Positions 55,408 through 64,000 of a stretch of 64,000 bases of DNA are shown here, piece after piece. Both the position numbers and the translations under genes were made by a program. The notes under the pieces are model-generated. The model was not told where the DNA came from and made no database searches. It worked only from the letters and a program-made list of their open reading frames with translations. Source of the DNA: Lentibacillus sediminis (lineage in GTDB: Bacteria; Bacillota; Bacilli; Bacillales; Amphibacillaceae); the NCBI RefSeq assembly GCF_002763455.1, contig NZ_NIXK01000002.1:310001-374000 (forward strand), in the 5' to 3' direction. Position 1 is the stretch's first letter. Each line of letters begins with the position of its first letter.

Positions 55408-56682
55408 CTACACTTTCTCATTCATCAGTAATTCCTGAAATTGTGCCTGAAAGTCACTTTCGCTGTGATTCTGCTCATCTTCTCCAGATTCGGACTGCTG
55501 TGGCTGCTCCTGATCCCGGTCATTCATCTGTTCAGCTTCTTCTTCCTTACTTAGGGAATTTCCCTGTTGGAATTGCACGTCCTCTTTTTCAATGACTACC
55601 TGCTGCGGGGAGAACATATTTCTTAATTGATGCAGGTTACCCTCAAGCATTTCTTTTGCTGCTTGAGAAGATACAATGATCTTCACGGTCATTTCCCCAT
55701 TGATCTGTGTCAGCCGTACCATCATTTCTCCAAGATTCTCCGGCCGAAAAGCGACCTGCAGCTGATTCATGCCATTTTGCCCTGCCAAAAACCTGCTCGA
55801 TTTTACCGCATTCTGGAACTGTTCGATTAATTGCTTGTCAGGAGCCGGCGCATTCTGTGTCTGCTGCAAATGAATGACATACTGTTCCAGTTTACCGATC
55901 GGCGTGTTCGTTGAAATAACCGTTGGATGCGGGCTGAACGATTTATCAATCACCTGGTATTTATCAAAGGCTTTTGCTACCCACTTGGCTACATCGTTAC
56001 TGGTTACTTTTGCTTCCTGGTTGTATTGCAGCTTGCCTGCCAGCTGCTCACGTTTCTGATAGGCCAAAAGCAGTTCCTGCAAAAAATGAGGTTTTTCACT
56101 TTTCAGGATGGCTTCCGGATTTCCTTGCATCAATCCGCCCTTTTTCTCCAAGGCTGTCCATTGCTCGAGCAATTCAAGAATTTTAGGAGAAGCACGCTGC
56201 ACGTCTCCCTGACCATTAAGAGAGACCAATAAGGCTTTTAGTTTTCCGGCAATCTCGGCGAACGGATTGGAGGTGCCCCCTTCCGTATTAGCAGAACCAG
56301 GGATAGGTTGATTTGCTGCAGCACTCAACTGATGGATGACCTGTCCAGCATGAGGAGCCTCTGCTGCTGATTCCATGATTAGCTGAGCCTGGGGATCTTG
56401 ACTGCTGACCGGCTGCCTCATCCACTGCAATAATACCGTCTCTAGTTCCATTGGCAGTGACTCCGATTCCTCGCTGTCTGCCTTTTCAGGCATTGGCTTT
56501 GCTCCCTCTAAAGGTAAAGAACCAGGGAAAAGTTGCTTCATCAGCCCCTGCTTCTCTGGCAGCTGTTTAGAAAGAACTGCCTGAAAAACAGCAATCGCTC
56601 CTTCTTTATTTGCCGGACCGGTTGATCCAATTGCCGGTCTTGGCTGCGGCATGTGCTGAAATAACATTCCGATTGCGTTCAA
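55408..56682 (-). CDS. fliK: FliK, hook-length control protein, probable TTG start
   Basis: 424 aa. A long, poorly conserved, Gln/Pro/Glu-rich N-terminal ruler region and a C-terminal hook-length-control domain (about 300-385; LQVAFRPENLGEMMVRL). The tail is acidic and Gln/Glu-rich. The TTG at 56682 lies 8 nt after AGGAGG; an ATG five codons later has no own site. Confidence 0.92.
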   Translation of the reverse strand: MNAIGMLFQHMPQPRPAIGSTGPANKEGAIAVFQAVLSKQLPEKQGLMKQLFPGSLPLEGAKPMPEKADSEESESLPMELETVLLQWMRQPVSSQDPQAQLIMESAAEAPHAGQVIHQLSAAANQPIPGSANTEGGTSNPFAEIAGKLKALLVSLNGQGDVQRASPKILELLEQWTALEKKGGLMQGNPEAILKSEKPHFLQELLLAYQKREQLAGKLQYNQEAKVTSNDVAKWVAKAFDKYQVIDKSFSPHPTVISTNTPIGKLEQYVIHLQQTQNAPAPDKQLIEQFQNAVKSSRFLAGQNGMNQLQVAFRPENLGEMMVRLTQINGEMTVKIIVSSQAAKEMLEGNLHQLRNMFSPQQVVIEKEDVQFQQGNSLSKEEEAEQMNDRDQEQPQQSESGEDEQNHSESDFQAQFQELLMNEKV

Positions 56683-56711
56683 TTTTCTCACCTCCTTTCG
56701 AGTGTTTCGCT

Positions 56712-57296
56712 TTATTCATTTTCATTGATAAATAATTGGGTCAAATTAGCAGCAGTTTCCGGGTTCATCGCTTCCAGAACGGCCCCGCGATCCTGAGTGG
56801 ACATATGCTGCAAAATCGACAGTGCTGTTTCTTCTTCCAGGTTTTCCATGATCAATGCAGCCTGGTCGGTATCCATTTCCTGAAATGAACTGGAAATATT
56901 CTGCATTGGCGCTTGTTCCTCTTCTGCATCTTCTTCCTGCTCCGTGCTCATGTTGCGGTTCTCCAGCTTGACAATTTCCTGTTCCAGCTGTTCAATCACA
57001 GATTCTTGGCTTGCGATTTCCTGGCTTAGTGTTTCAATTTCTGTATCCTTTTCAGCCATAGCTGCCTGCATCCGTTCCTCCTCCTGCTGCATATTCTGTT
57101 CCTCTTCTGTATCGATCATTGAGGCTAAAACCGGAACCTGATTCCCTTTCTCCTTTGCCCAATCCGCCACGTTCACACCGGAGACGGACAATATAACAAC
57201 CGCGATGGCAAGAAGTACAAAGAACGGAATAATGATTGCAAAGAGAAACCAGAGTGCAGGGTTCATTTTCTTTTCTTTTTTAAGCTGTTTTTGCAT
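56712..57296 (-). CDS. ylxF: MotE/YlxF family flagellar chaperone-like protein
   Basis: 194 aa. A basic N-terminus, one membrane helix (about 14-38), a long Glu/Gln-rich coiled coil (about 60-120) and a C-terminal MgtE-N-like domain (ILQHMSTQDRGAVLEAMNPE). Members related to MotE chaperone stator protein MotC in other bacteria. Start at 57296 follows AGGTGAGAGAG; a GTG at 57305 overlapping the fliJ stop is an alternative. Confidence 0.88.
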   Translation of the reverse strand: MQKQLKKEKKMNPALWFLFAIIIPFFVLLAIAVVILSVSGVNVADWAKEKGNQVPVLASMIDTEEEQNMQQEEERMQAAMAEKDTEIETLSQEIASQESVIEQLEQEIVKLENRNMSTEQEEDAEEEQAPMQNISSSFQEMDTDQAALIMENLEEETALSILQHMSTQDRGAVLEAMNPETAANLTQLFINENE

Positions 57297-57301
57297 CTCT
57301 C

Positions 57302-57748
57302 TCACCTGTATCTGCCACTTCGGAATTGCTGAAGCGATATTTCATCCATGGAAGCTTTCTCGGTTTTCTTTAGGACTTCTGCTTCGGATTGTTTTCTCGT
57401 TTCGATGATCTTCTCAAATTTCTTTACTTCGATGTGGGCATCTTTCAGTACATGCTGCTTGGATTCCATATGGGATCTTGCCTCTAGCACATCCTGCTGC
57501 AAGTCCATTATTTGTCTGTTGAGTCTTTCAATATAGGCGCTTTGCTGTTTGATCACATCAAGTGAAGCAGGTGTATGCAAGTAGCTTTCATAGGACTCCT
57601 CGGCTTTTTCTTTTTTCTTAAGCAGCGTGTACAGCTTTGTGGCAATTTCCTCGAACACATACATCGCCTGGTGATAAGCCATCTGGGCGTCCTTCTTCTC
57701 ATTCTCCCTGACATGCAGAATCTTCGTTAAAGCTGCAGTTTCAGCCAT
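57302..57748 (-). CDS. fliJ: FliJ, flagellar export stalk/chaperone
   Basis: 148 aa, almost entirely coiled coil, the FliJ length. It forms the central stalk of the FliI hexamer. Start at 57748 (MAETAALTKI) with GGGGGAG inside the fliI end; the genes overlap by 8 bp. Confidence 0.94.
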   Translation of the reverse strand: MAETAALTKILHVRENEKKDAQMAYHQAMYVFEEIATKLYTLLKKKEKAEESYESYLHTPASLDVIKQQSAYIERLNRQIMDLQQDVLEARSHMESKQHVLKDAHIEVKKFEKIIETRKQSEAEVLKKTEKASMDEISLQQFRSGRYR

Positions 57749-59066
57749 GGTTAACTCCCCCATTCAGCACTGCTTTCATCAATTCAATTGATTCATCCAG
57801 TGTTTTGTATTCATATGTATCCTGCTGCAAAAAGCGCTGAATGCTTGGATAAAAAGTCATCGCCCGGTCAATCTCCTGATCTGTGCCACGTTTGTAGGCC
57901 CCAATCTGGATCATTTCCCGATTTGTCTCATACACTGCCATTAGAGAACGAATTTGTCTGGCGAAATCCTGATGCGGTTTATCTGTAACCTGATTCATCA
58001 CACGGCTGACGGACTTGAGTACGTTAATGGCGGGATATTGTCCGCGTTCGGCCAGTTTGCGGTCCATTACAAAGTGCCCATCCAAAATACCTCTGACCGC
58101 ATCTGCTATCGGTTCGTTCATGTCGTCCCCATCCACAAGTACCGTATAAAAGGCGGTGATCACCCCGTGGGGGTTGGTTCCGCTGCGTTCCAGCAGTTTT
58201 GGCAGGGCAGCAAAAACAGACGGAGTGTATCCCTTGGTCGTAGGCGGCTCACCTATGGCAAGCCCCACTTCCCGTTGCGCCATGGCCACCCTTGTTACGG
58301 AATCCATCAGCAAATTGACTTCATAGCCTAAATCACGAAAATACTCACTTATCGCAGTAGCTGTATAGGCTCCTTTTATCCGCATTAAGGCCGGCTGGTC
58401 AGATGTTGCCACAACAACAATGGATTTCTTCAATCCTTCTTCGCCAAGATCTTTTTCAATAAAATCGCGCACTTCCCTGCCACGCTCCCCGATCAGCGCT
58501 ATGACATTGACATCGGCACTGCTGTTGCGGGCAATCATGCCAAGCAATGTGCTTTTGCCGACTCCGCTCCCTGCGAAAATACCGATTCGCTGACCCTTGC
58601 CTACTGTCAGCAGGGAATCAATCGCTTTAACTCCAACCTGTACCGGCTCGGAAATTGATGGCCGCAACATCGGATTTGGCGGTGCCTGCTCGGTTACCTT
58701 ACCGGACAGACCTTTTGGCAGGGCTGATTGATCAAGCCGTTTGCCAAGGGAATCGACAACCTTGCCAATCAATCCGCGGCCAATTTTTACTGTCAGCGGT
58801 TTGCCAGTGGATTCCACCAGACAGCCGGGGCCGATTTCTGCAACCTCTGAATAGGGCATGAGGATAATCTTCTCGTTATTAAAGCCAACAACCTCTGATA
58901 AAATCGGCGGTTTGTTTTTTGCCGCAGCATGAATGCAGCACACTTCCCCGATATTTGCATCCGGCCCCTGTGATTCAATCATTAAACCGACAACCCGAAG
59001 CACCTTCCCGTAACGTTTATATGTATCTGATTGATCCAATGCAGTGATATAGTTTTTTAGATTCAT
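57741..59066 (-). CDS. fliI: FliI, flagellar export ATPase
   Basis: 441 aa F1-beta-like ATPase. Walker A AGSGVGKS at 165-172 and ALIGERGREV next to the catalytic Glu are present; Walker B is VNLLMDSVTR. Energises export with FliH and FliJ. Start at 59066 (MNLKNYITAL) follows TGGGGAA and overlaps the fliH end by 4 bp. Confidence 0.98.
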   Translation of the reverse strand: MNLKNYITALDQSDTYKRYGKVLRVVGLMIESQGPDANIGEVCCIHAAAKNKPPILSEVVGFNNEKIILMPYSEVAEIGPGCLVESTGKPLTVKIGRGLIGKVVDSLGKRLDQSALPKGLSGKVTEQAPPNPMLRPSISEPVQVGVKAIDSLLTVGKGQRIGIFAGSGVGKSTLLGMIARNSSADVNVIALIGERGREVRDFIEKDLGEEGLKKSIVVVATSDQPALMRIKGAYTATAISEYFRDLGYEVNLLMDSVTRVAMAQREVGLAIGEPPTTKGYTPSVFAALPKLLERSGTNPHGVITAFYTVLVDGDDMNEPIADAVRGILDGHFVMDRKLAERGQYPAINVLKSVSRVMNQVTDKPHQDFARQIRSLMAVYETNREMIQIGAYKRGTDQEIDRAMTFYPSIQRFLQQDTYEYKTLDESIELMKAVLNGGVNHG

Positions 59067-59797
59067 GGCAATTCCCCATTGCATATGTCATGAAGTACGG
59101 TGCGGATCTCTTCCAGTTGGGTATCAATCCCTGCATCTATTTTCCCGAATGGATGTTCAATAATACAGCCACCTCGGGCTATTTCTTGTTTTATGTAGAT
59201 AGACAGCCTTGTCTCATGCTCAAGAATCCGTTCCAGTTCATCTTTTTGCTCCACGACATGCTGATAGTTTTCCGGATGCAGGTAAATCGAGATTACAGAC
59301 TGGTCTTTCAGTTCTTTTATCGCCGCTTTTACGATATAGAGAAAAGCACCTGGATCTTCTGTCAATGTTTGCTTCATAATTTTTTCCGCCGTATGGATAG
59401 CGAGCTCCAGAATGGCTTGCTCGCTTTTTTCGATGGTGGCGTCATATTCTGTGCGCGCCTGTTCGGCGAGTATATTTATGTTGTTGATGGCTGCTTGATA
59501 TTGAGCAGCCCCCTCTTCTTCACCTTCCGCGAAACCTTTGGAAAAGCCTTCTTTTCTGGCTTGTTCGACATAGTTTGCTCTCTCTGCTTGCCATTTTTCT
59601 TTATCGGCTTCAATCTCTTCCCTTGCATCTGCCAGCATCTTTTCCTTTTCTCTCTGTGTGAGTTCCAGTTCTTTTTTTGCTTCGGCTGCCTGTTGCTTCC
59701 ATCTTTCGCTTTTCTGTTCTTCCAGCTGAACCTCTTGTTTTAATTGAATCGGGCGCACTTTAATTATTTTTTGCTCTTGGCTGCTTTCTTTAAACAA
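59063..59797 (-). CDS. fliH: FliH, flagellar export ATPase regulator, probable TTG start
   Basis: 244 aa. A charged coiled-coil N-terminal half with a GFSKGFAEGEEEG glycine-repeat segment, and a C-terminal V-ATPase E-subunit-like domain that binds FliI. The TTG at 59797 (LFKESSQEQK) follows GGAGG by 11 nt and lies inside the fliG end. Another in-frame TTG at 59824 lacks a site. Confidence 0.93.
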   Translation of the reverse strand: MFKESSQEQKIIKVRPIQLKQEVQLEEQKSERWKQQAAEAKKELELTQREKEKMLADAREEIEADKEKWQAERANYVEQARKEGFSKGFAEGEEEGAAQYQAAINNINILAEQARTEYDATIEKSEQAILELAIHTAEKIMKQTLTEDPGAFLYIVKAAIKELKDQSVISIYLHPENYQHVVEQKDELERILEHETRLSIYIKQEIARGGCIIEHPFGKIDAGIDTQLEEIRTVLHDICNGELP

Positions 59798-60803
59798 TGA
59801 TATCGTCACCTCCGCCACGAGCAATCACGATTTCTCCAATGTCTTCCAGCCTGCGAATAGCAGTCACAATCCTTGTCTGTGCTTCCTCCACATCCCTCAA
59901 GCGTACCGGCCCCATGTATTCCATTTCTTCCTGGAAGGTTTCAGCCATGCGCCGGGACATATTTTTAAAGACAATTTCCTTCACCTCATCACTGGCTACC
60001 TTCAGAGATAGGCGCAGATCTTCGTTTTCCACTTCACGGATGACCCGCTGAATGGCGCGGTTATCCAGAACGACAATATCCTCAAAGACAAACATGCGCT
60101 TTTTAATTTCATCAGCCAGTTCGGGATCCTGAATCTCCAGCGCATCAAGGATTGTCCGCTCGGTGCTCCGGTCCACGCCGTTGAGCACCTCAACAACTGC
60201 CTGAATTCCACCAGTCTGTGTATAATCCTCGGTAAAGGAAGCGGAAATATTCTTCTCCAGCACATGTTCCACCTGGCTGATAATTTCCGGTGAGGTAGAA
60301 TCCATTGTAGCTATTCGTTTGGCGATATCAGCCTGCATCTCCTGAGGCAAATCGGATAAAATTTGTCCCGCCTGATCTGCACCCAGATAGGAAAGAACCA
60401 GCGCGATGGTCTGCGGGTGCTCATTTTGAATATAATTCAGGACCTGCTGCGGGTCGGCCTTTCTGGCAAAATCAAATGGCCGCACCTGCAATGAGGAAGT
60501 GAGCCGCTCCATGATAGTCGATGCCTCGCTTGAGCCAAACGCTTTTTCCAAAACTGTTTTTGCATAACCAATCCCACCTTGGGAGATATAATCTTGAGCC
60601 AGAGCGATTTGATGAAACTGATCGACAACATCTTCTTTAACACTGGAATCTACTTTCTTCACAGAAGATATTTCCAAACTCAGTTTCTCAATTTCCTCTT
60701 CGGACAGGTGCTTGTAAACCTGGGCAGAAACATCCGGACCCAGCGAGATTAAAAGAATAGCTGCTTTTTGTTTGCCTGTTAATGCTTCTTGTTGTCTTGG
60801 CAT
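59790..60803 (-). CDS. fliG: FliG, flagellar motor switch protein
   Basis: 337 aa. Three armadillo-like domains; the C-terminal domain has the charged helix that contacts the stator (LDNRAIQRVIREVENEDLR) . Start at 60803 follows GGGGGAAA, 11 bp after fliF. Confidence 0.98.
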   Translation of the reverse strand: MPRQQEALTGKQKAAILLISLGPDVSAQVYKHLSEEEIEKLSLEISSVKKVDSSVKEDVVDQFHQIALAQDYISQGGIGYAKTVLEKAFGSSEASTIMERLTSSLQVRPFDFARKADPQQVLNYIQNEHPQTIALVLSYLGADQAGQILSDLPQEMQADIAKRIATMDSTSPEIISQVEHVLEKNISASFTEDYTQTGGIQAVVEVLNGVDRSTERTILDALEIQDPELADEIKKRMFVFEDIVVLDNRAIQRVIREVENEDLRLSLKVASDEVKEIVFKNMSRRMAETFQEEMEYMGPVRLRDVEEAQTRIVTAIRRLEDIGEIVIARGGGDDIIV

Positions 60804-60814
60804 CCTGTTTCCCC

Positions 60815-62422
60815 CTAATCTTCTGTGATCCAGCTGCGCAGCAGTTTAGCAAACTCTTCCGGATTATCTTTTGCGATATTTTCCAGCTGTTTTCTGCGGA
60901 TAACGGACTCTGAATCTTTCGGCTCTTCCATTCCCGGCACCTCTTGCTCAATAGCCGGCTCTGTTGTAAAGGCTTCTTCCACGTATTCTTCTTCCGTTTT
61001 TCGGTTCCGGAATAAAAGAATAGCGAGAATGATAATGATTAAAATAAGTGCAGCACCTGCCGCATACAGCCAGCCTGGGATCCCAGGAGATGTGGGAGCA
61101 GATGAATCCGGATCACCGCTGAATTCCTGAAACACAATAGAAAACTTTTCTTCTGGGACCAAATCATCGCCGAATTCCTCACCAATAGTCGTGCTTATAA
61201 TAGAATCAAGGATGGAAGAAATTCCTGCCTCTACTGTGTTTTGCTCCTGCTGGGTTAAATACTCTATCTCATCACTTGTGCGGCTTTGCACTTGGTCAAT
61301 CGCTACCTGAACTCCGATATCCCGTACCTTGTAGGGACTTTCAACAATTTCCCTGCGGATACGGTTGAATTCGTTGTTAATTGTCTCACGTTCGAGTTCA
61401 TATTCACCGTCTGTTCCTTCTGCATCAGCCGGGTAATTGGGAACATCCCCTTCACCCGTTCCTCCCTCGCCACCAACAGGCGGGTTTCCGGAATATGTCT
61501 CCTGAACAGTTTCAATACTGACAGGGAGACCTTCCATATTTTCGATGTCAACAGGCTCCACCAATTCCTCTGTCCGGTTTTCCTGAGTAAAATCAATATC
61601 CGAAGTAACAGAAACAATGACATTTTCCATGCCGACCATTGCGCCGAGCATTTGCTGCAGCCTGCGCTTAAGATCCCGCTCAATATCATCTTTCACCTGC
61701 TGCTGATATGTATGTACATTCTGTGGGGATCCCCCGTTGCCAGTTTGCGTATTCCGGTCATAATACTCAGAGTACTGGTTCATAACCACAATATTATCAG
61801 GGGGCAAATTCGGCACCGCCTTAGAAATCAAATGATAGAGCCCATTGATTTGATTGCCCTGAAACTGATAGCCCGGTTGCGTATTAATCACGATAGATGC
61901 ACTTGCTTCCTGTGCCGATTCGTTGACAAACACTGGCTCCTCAGGCATATTGAGCATCACTTCTGCGCTTCCGATTCCCTCAATTCCCTGAATCAGGTTG
62001 GCAAGTTCTGTTTGCATGGCATCCAGACGCATGATGTTGAACTCATTGTCGGTAATTCCCCAAGAAGTATTTTCACTAAAAAACGAATAATCAATATTCC
62101 CGCTGTTGGGGATGCCCTGACTGGCCAAATCAACCAGAAGACCGTCCACCTGCTCTTCGGGAACATGAATGGTGGTGCCGCCGTCCGTAATTTCATAGGC
62201 AACACCCCTTGCGTCCAATTCTGCTTTTATCTGTCCTACTTCATTCATGGAAAGATTGCTGTACAGCGGTACAAACGCCGAAGCTGCTGTAAAAATAACG
62301 ACCCCCGCTATGAGCAGGATTACAATCAGAACGGAACCGATAAACGTTCCTTTCTGTGTCCTGGACCGTTTTTTCCAATATGAGAACACAGCATCTTTCC
62401 AATGGATCATTTTCTCTTTCAT
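60815..62422 (-). CDS. fliF: FliF, MS-ring protein
   Basis: 535 aa (B. subtilis 536). Two membrane helices (about 22-45 and 443-463) bracket the ring-building external domains; the C-terminal tail (about 510-535) binds FliG. Start at 62422 (MKEKMIHWKD) after GCGGGGGAA. Confidence 0.98.
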   Translation of the reverse strand: MKEKMIHWKDAVFSYWKKRSRTQKGTFIGSVLIVILLIAGVVIFTAASAFVPLYSNLSMNEVGQIKAELDARGVAYEITDGGTTIHVPEEQVDGLLVDLASQGIPNSGNIDYSFFSENTSWGITDNEFNIMRLDAMQTELANLIQGIEGIGSAEVMLNMPEEPVFVNESAQEASASIVINTQPGYQFQGNQINGLYHLISKAVPNLPPDNIVVMNQYSEYYDRNTQTGNGGSPQNVHTYQQQVKDDIERDLKRRLQQMLGAMVGMENVIVSVTSDIDFTQENRTEELVEPVDIENMEGLPVSIETVQETYSGNPPVGGEGGTGEGDVPNYPADAEGTDGEYELERETINNEFNRIRREIVESPYKVRDIGVQVAIDQVQSRTSDEIEYLTQQEQNTVEAGISSILDSIISTTIGEEFGDDLVPEEKFSIVFQEFSGDPDSSAPTSPGIPGWLYAAGAALILIIIILAILLFRNRKTEEEYVEEAFTTEPAIEQEVPGMEEPKDSESVIRRKQLENIAKDNPEEFAKLLRSWITED

Positions 62423-62476
62423 ATATTCCCCCGCCAACATGCTATCGATTGCTGTTACTATGTATTTATCCTAATG

Positions 62477-62785
62477 TTAGATAGACATGCGCATGACTTC
62501 GTTATATGCATCGATAACTTTTTTCTGAATTTGCACCGCAGCTTCCAGGGTAACGCTTGATTTCTGAGAGGCGATCATCACATCATGCAAATCATTGACT
62601 GTCCCTTGAGCCAGCGCTTGTGTTTTTCGGTCAGATGCGATTTGCGTCTCATTTACTCCATCAATGGCGTTATTTAACATATTGCCGAAGTTTTCCTGCG
62701 CCTTTGCAGGGGACATTTCAGGTTTTGTTATGGAGAAATCGGGTAACTGAGCATGTGTTGCCGGATTGATTGCTTGATTCATCAT
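62477..62785 (-). CDS. fliE: FliE, hook-basal body protein
   Basis: 102 aa rod adapter between MS-ring and rod. C-terminal DVMIASQKSSVTLEAAVQIQ and IDAYNEVMRMSI are conserved. Two consecutive ATGs at 62785/62782 follow GGAGAGG. Confidence 0.96.
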   Translation of the reverse strand: MMNQAINPATHAQLPDFSITKPEMSPAKAQENFGNMLNNAIDGVNETQIASDRKTQALAQGTVNDLHDVMIASQKSSVTLEAAVQIQKKVIDAYNEVMRMSI

Positions 62786-62803
62786 TGTTTTTCCTCTCCT
62801 TCA

Positions 62804-63256
62804 CTATCTTCCAATTTCCAATGCCTTCATTAGCATATTTTTACTGGCATTCATGGATGTAATATTTGCTTCATAGGATCTTGTTGCACTCATTAAATCT
62901 ACCATTTCCTTTAATGGATCCACATTTGGCAATTCGACATACCCATCCTCATTTGCATCCGGGTGAGAAGGGTTGTAGGCAAGCTTAAATGGTGTTTCGT
63001 CTTCTGTGATGGCTGTCACTTTTACCCCGCCTGAAACATCCGCTGTCTGAGCTGCACGATGTAAATAAGACTGAAAACTGCCTTCTTTTGGCTCCATTAC
63101 AACCATTCTTCTGCGGTATGGCTCGAATTCTCCCTGCTCATTCACTGTTGCCCTGGTTGTCTGGGCATTCGCAATATTGGAAGAAACAACATCCATCCGA
63201 AGCCGCTGGGCTGTGAGAGCACTTGCACTGGTATTAATAGCATTAAAAAGCGACAT
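62804..63256 (-). CDS. flgC: FlgC, proximal rod protein
   Basis: 150 aa. N-terminal INTSASALTAQRLRMDVVSS and the NIANAQTT motif, and the C-terminal heptad helix (SYEANITSMNASKNMLMKAL) are typical. Starts 2 bp after the flgB stop with GGGGAGG as site. Confidence 0.97.
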   Translation of the reverse strand: MSLFNAINTSASALTAQRLRMDVVSSNIANAQTTRATVNEQGEFEPYRRRMVVMEPKEGSFQSYLHRAAQTADVSGGVKVTAITEDETPFKLAYNPSHPDANEDGYVELPNVDPLKEMVDLMSATRSYEANITSMNASKNMLMKALEIGR

Positions 63257-63258
63257 TG

Positions 63259-63654
63259 TTAATTACCTCCCCTGAGAACCGTCTGCAGACTGCTGAATTT
63301 GCCACTGATCCGATCAACCAGCCCCTGGTAATAGATCTGGTTTTTTGCCAGTTCCGCCATTTCTTTATCAACGTCTACATTGTTGCCATTATGGTTATAC
63401 ACTGTGCTGTTATCGGTAACGACGCGATAAGGGGTTCCCAGAGTGCCGGAAAATGAAAGGTGTTGTTCATTTGTGCGCTTTGCTGCAAACGAAGATTGGC
63501 GTGCGTTATTTAATACATCCTTAAATACTACCTCTTTTGATTTATAATTCGGTGTATCAATATTGGCGATATTATTGGAAATTGCCCGATTTTTAGCTGA
63601 TGCATAATCCAGTGAATTTTCCAGCGTGCGAATCGTTCCAGCAAATAAGTCCAA
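63259..63654 (-). CDS. flgB: FlgB, proximal rod protein, TTG start
   Basis: 131 aa, first gene of the fla/che operon. Contains SNNIANIDTPNYK. The TTG at 63654 gives (M)DLFAGTIRTLEN, which aligns with the usual FlgB start; AAAGGAG is 8 nt upstream. The in-frame GTG at 63663 overlaps that site. Confidence 0.95.
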   Translation of the reverse strand: MDLFAGTIRTLENSLDYASAKNRAISNNIANIDTPNYKSKEVVFKDVLNNARQSSFAAKRTNEQHLSFSGTLGTPYRVVTDNSTVYNHNGNNVDVDKEMAELAKNQIYYQGLVDRISGKFSSLQTVLRGGN

Positions 63655-63712
63655 GCCTTCCACTCCTTTCCAATTTCAAGCACGGTCAAAAATTTAACCT
63701 CACCTACGAATA

Positions 63713-63734
63713 TTGTAAGTTATCTAGCTTACAA
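63713..63734. promoter_or_regulatory. Inverted repeat upstream of flgB
   Basis: TTGTAAG (63713-63719) and CTTACAA (63728-63734) are perfect 7-bp arms with an 8-bp spacer, about 60-80 bp before the flgB start. Could be an operator or an RNA hairpin in the operon leader. In the rest of the gap (63735-63944) I see AT-rich DNA and no convincing sigma-A or sigma-D promoter. Confidence 0.4.
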
Positions 63735-63944
63735 AGTCTATCTATTTTCGATGATTTCCGCAATGGGTAAAATAAATAGTTAAAATGAACTAGATGACAA
63801 ATAATACAAAGTACCTATTTTTACTGGAATTTATTTCCATTTTTGTGTTTTCTTTAAAAATTTCCGGGTTTTGTGCTGAAAAATGACAGAGAAATTTTTC
63901 GACAGGGCGAGTGTGTAAAGAGCAAGGAATTGAATAAGAAGCAA

Positions 63945-63976
63945 ACAAAAAGAGCCGCAGCTTATGCCGCAGCTCT
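63945..63976 (-). terminator. Rho-independent terminator upstream of the fla/che operon
   Basis: Minus-strand 11-pair stem AGAGCTGCGGC with GCTGCGGCTCT (two G-U) around an ATAA loop, then TTTTTG. It lies 3 bp after the stop codon of the partial upstream gene. Confidence 0.9.
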
Positions 63977-63979
63977 GTA

Positions 63980-64000
63980 TTATAATATCTTCAAGTGCTT
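63980..64000 (-). CDS. codY: 3' tip of an upstream gene, probably codY
   Basis: Only six codons (KHLKIL) and a TAA stop are inside the window, immediately followed by a terminator. The call rests on gene order: in Bacillaceae codY precedes flgB. The sequence alone cannot prove identity. Confidence 0.35.
   Translation of the reverse strand, partial: KHLKIL

Noticed and set aside
61286-62383. 365-codon plus-strand open frame opposite fliF
   Set aside because: Long but antisense to a full-length conserved fliF; composition rich in His, Cys and Asn, unlike any neighbour, and no ribosome site.
63735-63944. TTGTCA followed by AT-rich DNA as a flgB promoter; partial CodY-box-like stretch
   Set aside because: The -10 match was poor and the CodY-like site had about five mismatches out of fifteen.

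Overview
The window is a low-to-mid GC Bacillota chromosome segment. Gene order, sporulation genes (spoVFA/spoVFB, ymxH, spoIIIE) and Bacillus-type protein families place it in Bacillaceae. A halotolerant genus near Oceanobacillus, Virgibacillus or Lentibacillus is my guess from gene content and repeat style; no species marker is present. Every gene I can support lies on the minus strand, so transcription runs from high to low coordinates. No tRNA, rRNA, prophage, CRISPR array or transposase gene was found.

In the direction of transcription: (1) 63979-39962, a roughly 24 kb fla/che operon beginning downstream of the 3' tip of a probable codY. It encodes rod and basal-body proteins, the C-ring, the export ATPase complex, hook and cap proteins, FliL, the switch (FliM/FliY), CheY, the export gate (FliOPQR-FlhBA), FlhF/FlhG, CheW, CheD, SigD and SwrB. 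(2) 39960-28778, translation, cell-envelope and replication genes: rpsB, tsf, pyrH, frr, uppS, cdsA, rseP, polC. (3) 28700-21441, the rimP-nusA-ylxR-ylxQ-infB-ylxP-rbfA operon, then truB-ribC. (4) 21430-18600, rpsO and pnp. (5) 18077-10714, ylxY, mlpA, ymxH, the dipicolinate synthase pair, and asd-dapG-dapA, which convert aspartate to dihydrodipicolinate and dipicolinate for spore cores, lysine and peptidoglycan. (6) 10522-1, tepA, ylzJ, spoIIIE, the ymfC regulator, the M16 peptidase pair ymfF/ymfH, ymfI, ymfJ, ymfK and the start of rodZ.

The layout follows the Bacillus subtilis codY-to-rodZ region closely, but several genes are cleanly absent: cheB, cheA and cheC from the chemotaxis part, dxr between cdsA and rseP, proS between rseP and polC, and rnjB between dapA and tepA. 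Three intergenic gaps hold copies of a dispersed palindromic repeat family (5963-6373, 18225-18530, 41280-41820). One of them separates cheD from sigD. A different MITE-like element (36213-36452) abuts the uppS promoter. Other points of note are an apparent ATT start codon in ymfC, an attenuator-like leader before rimP-nusA, a hairpin leader before rpsB and frequent TTG starts in the flagellar operon. I found no new multi-gene system; the unusual content lies in missing genes, repeats and leaders.
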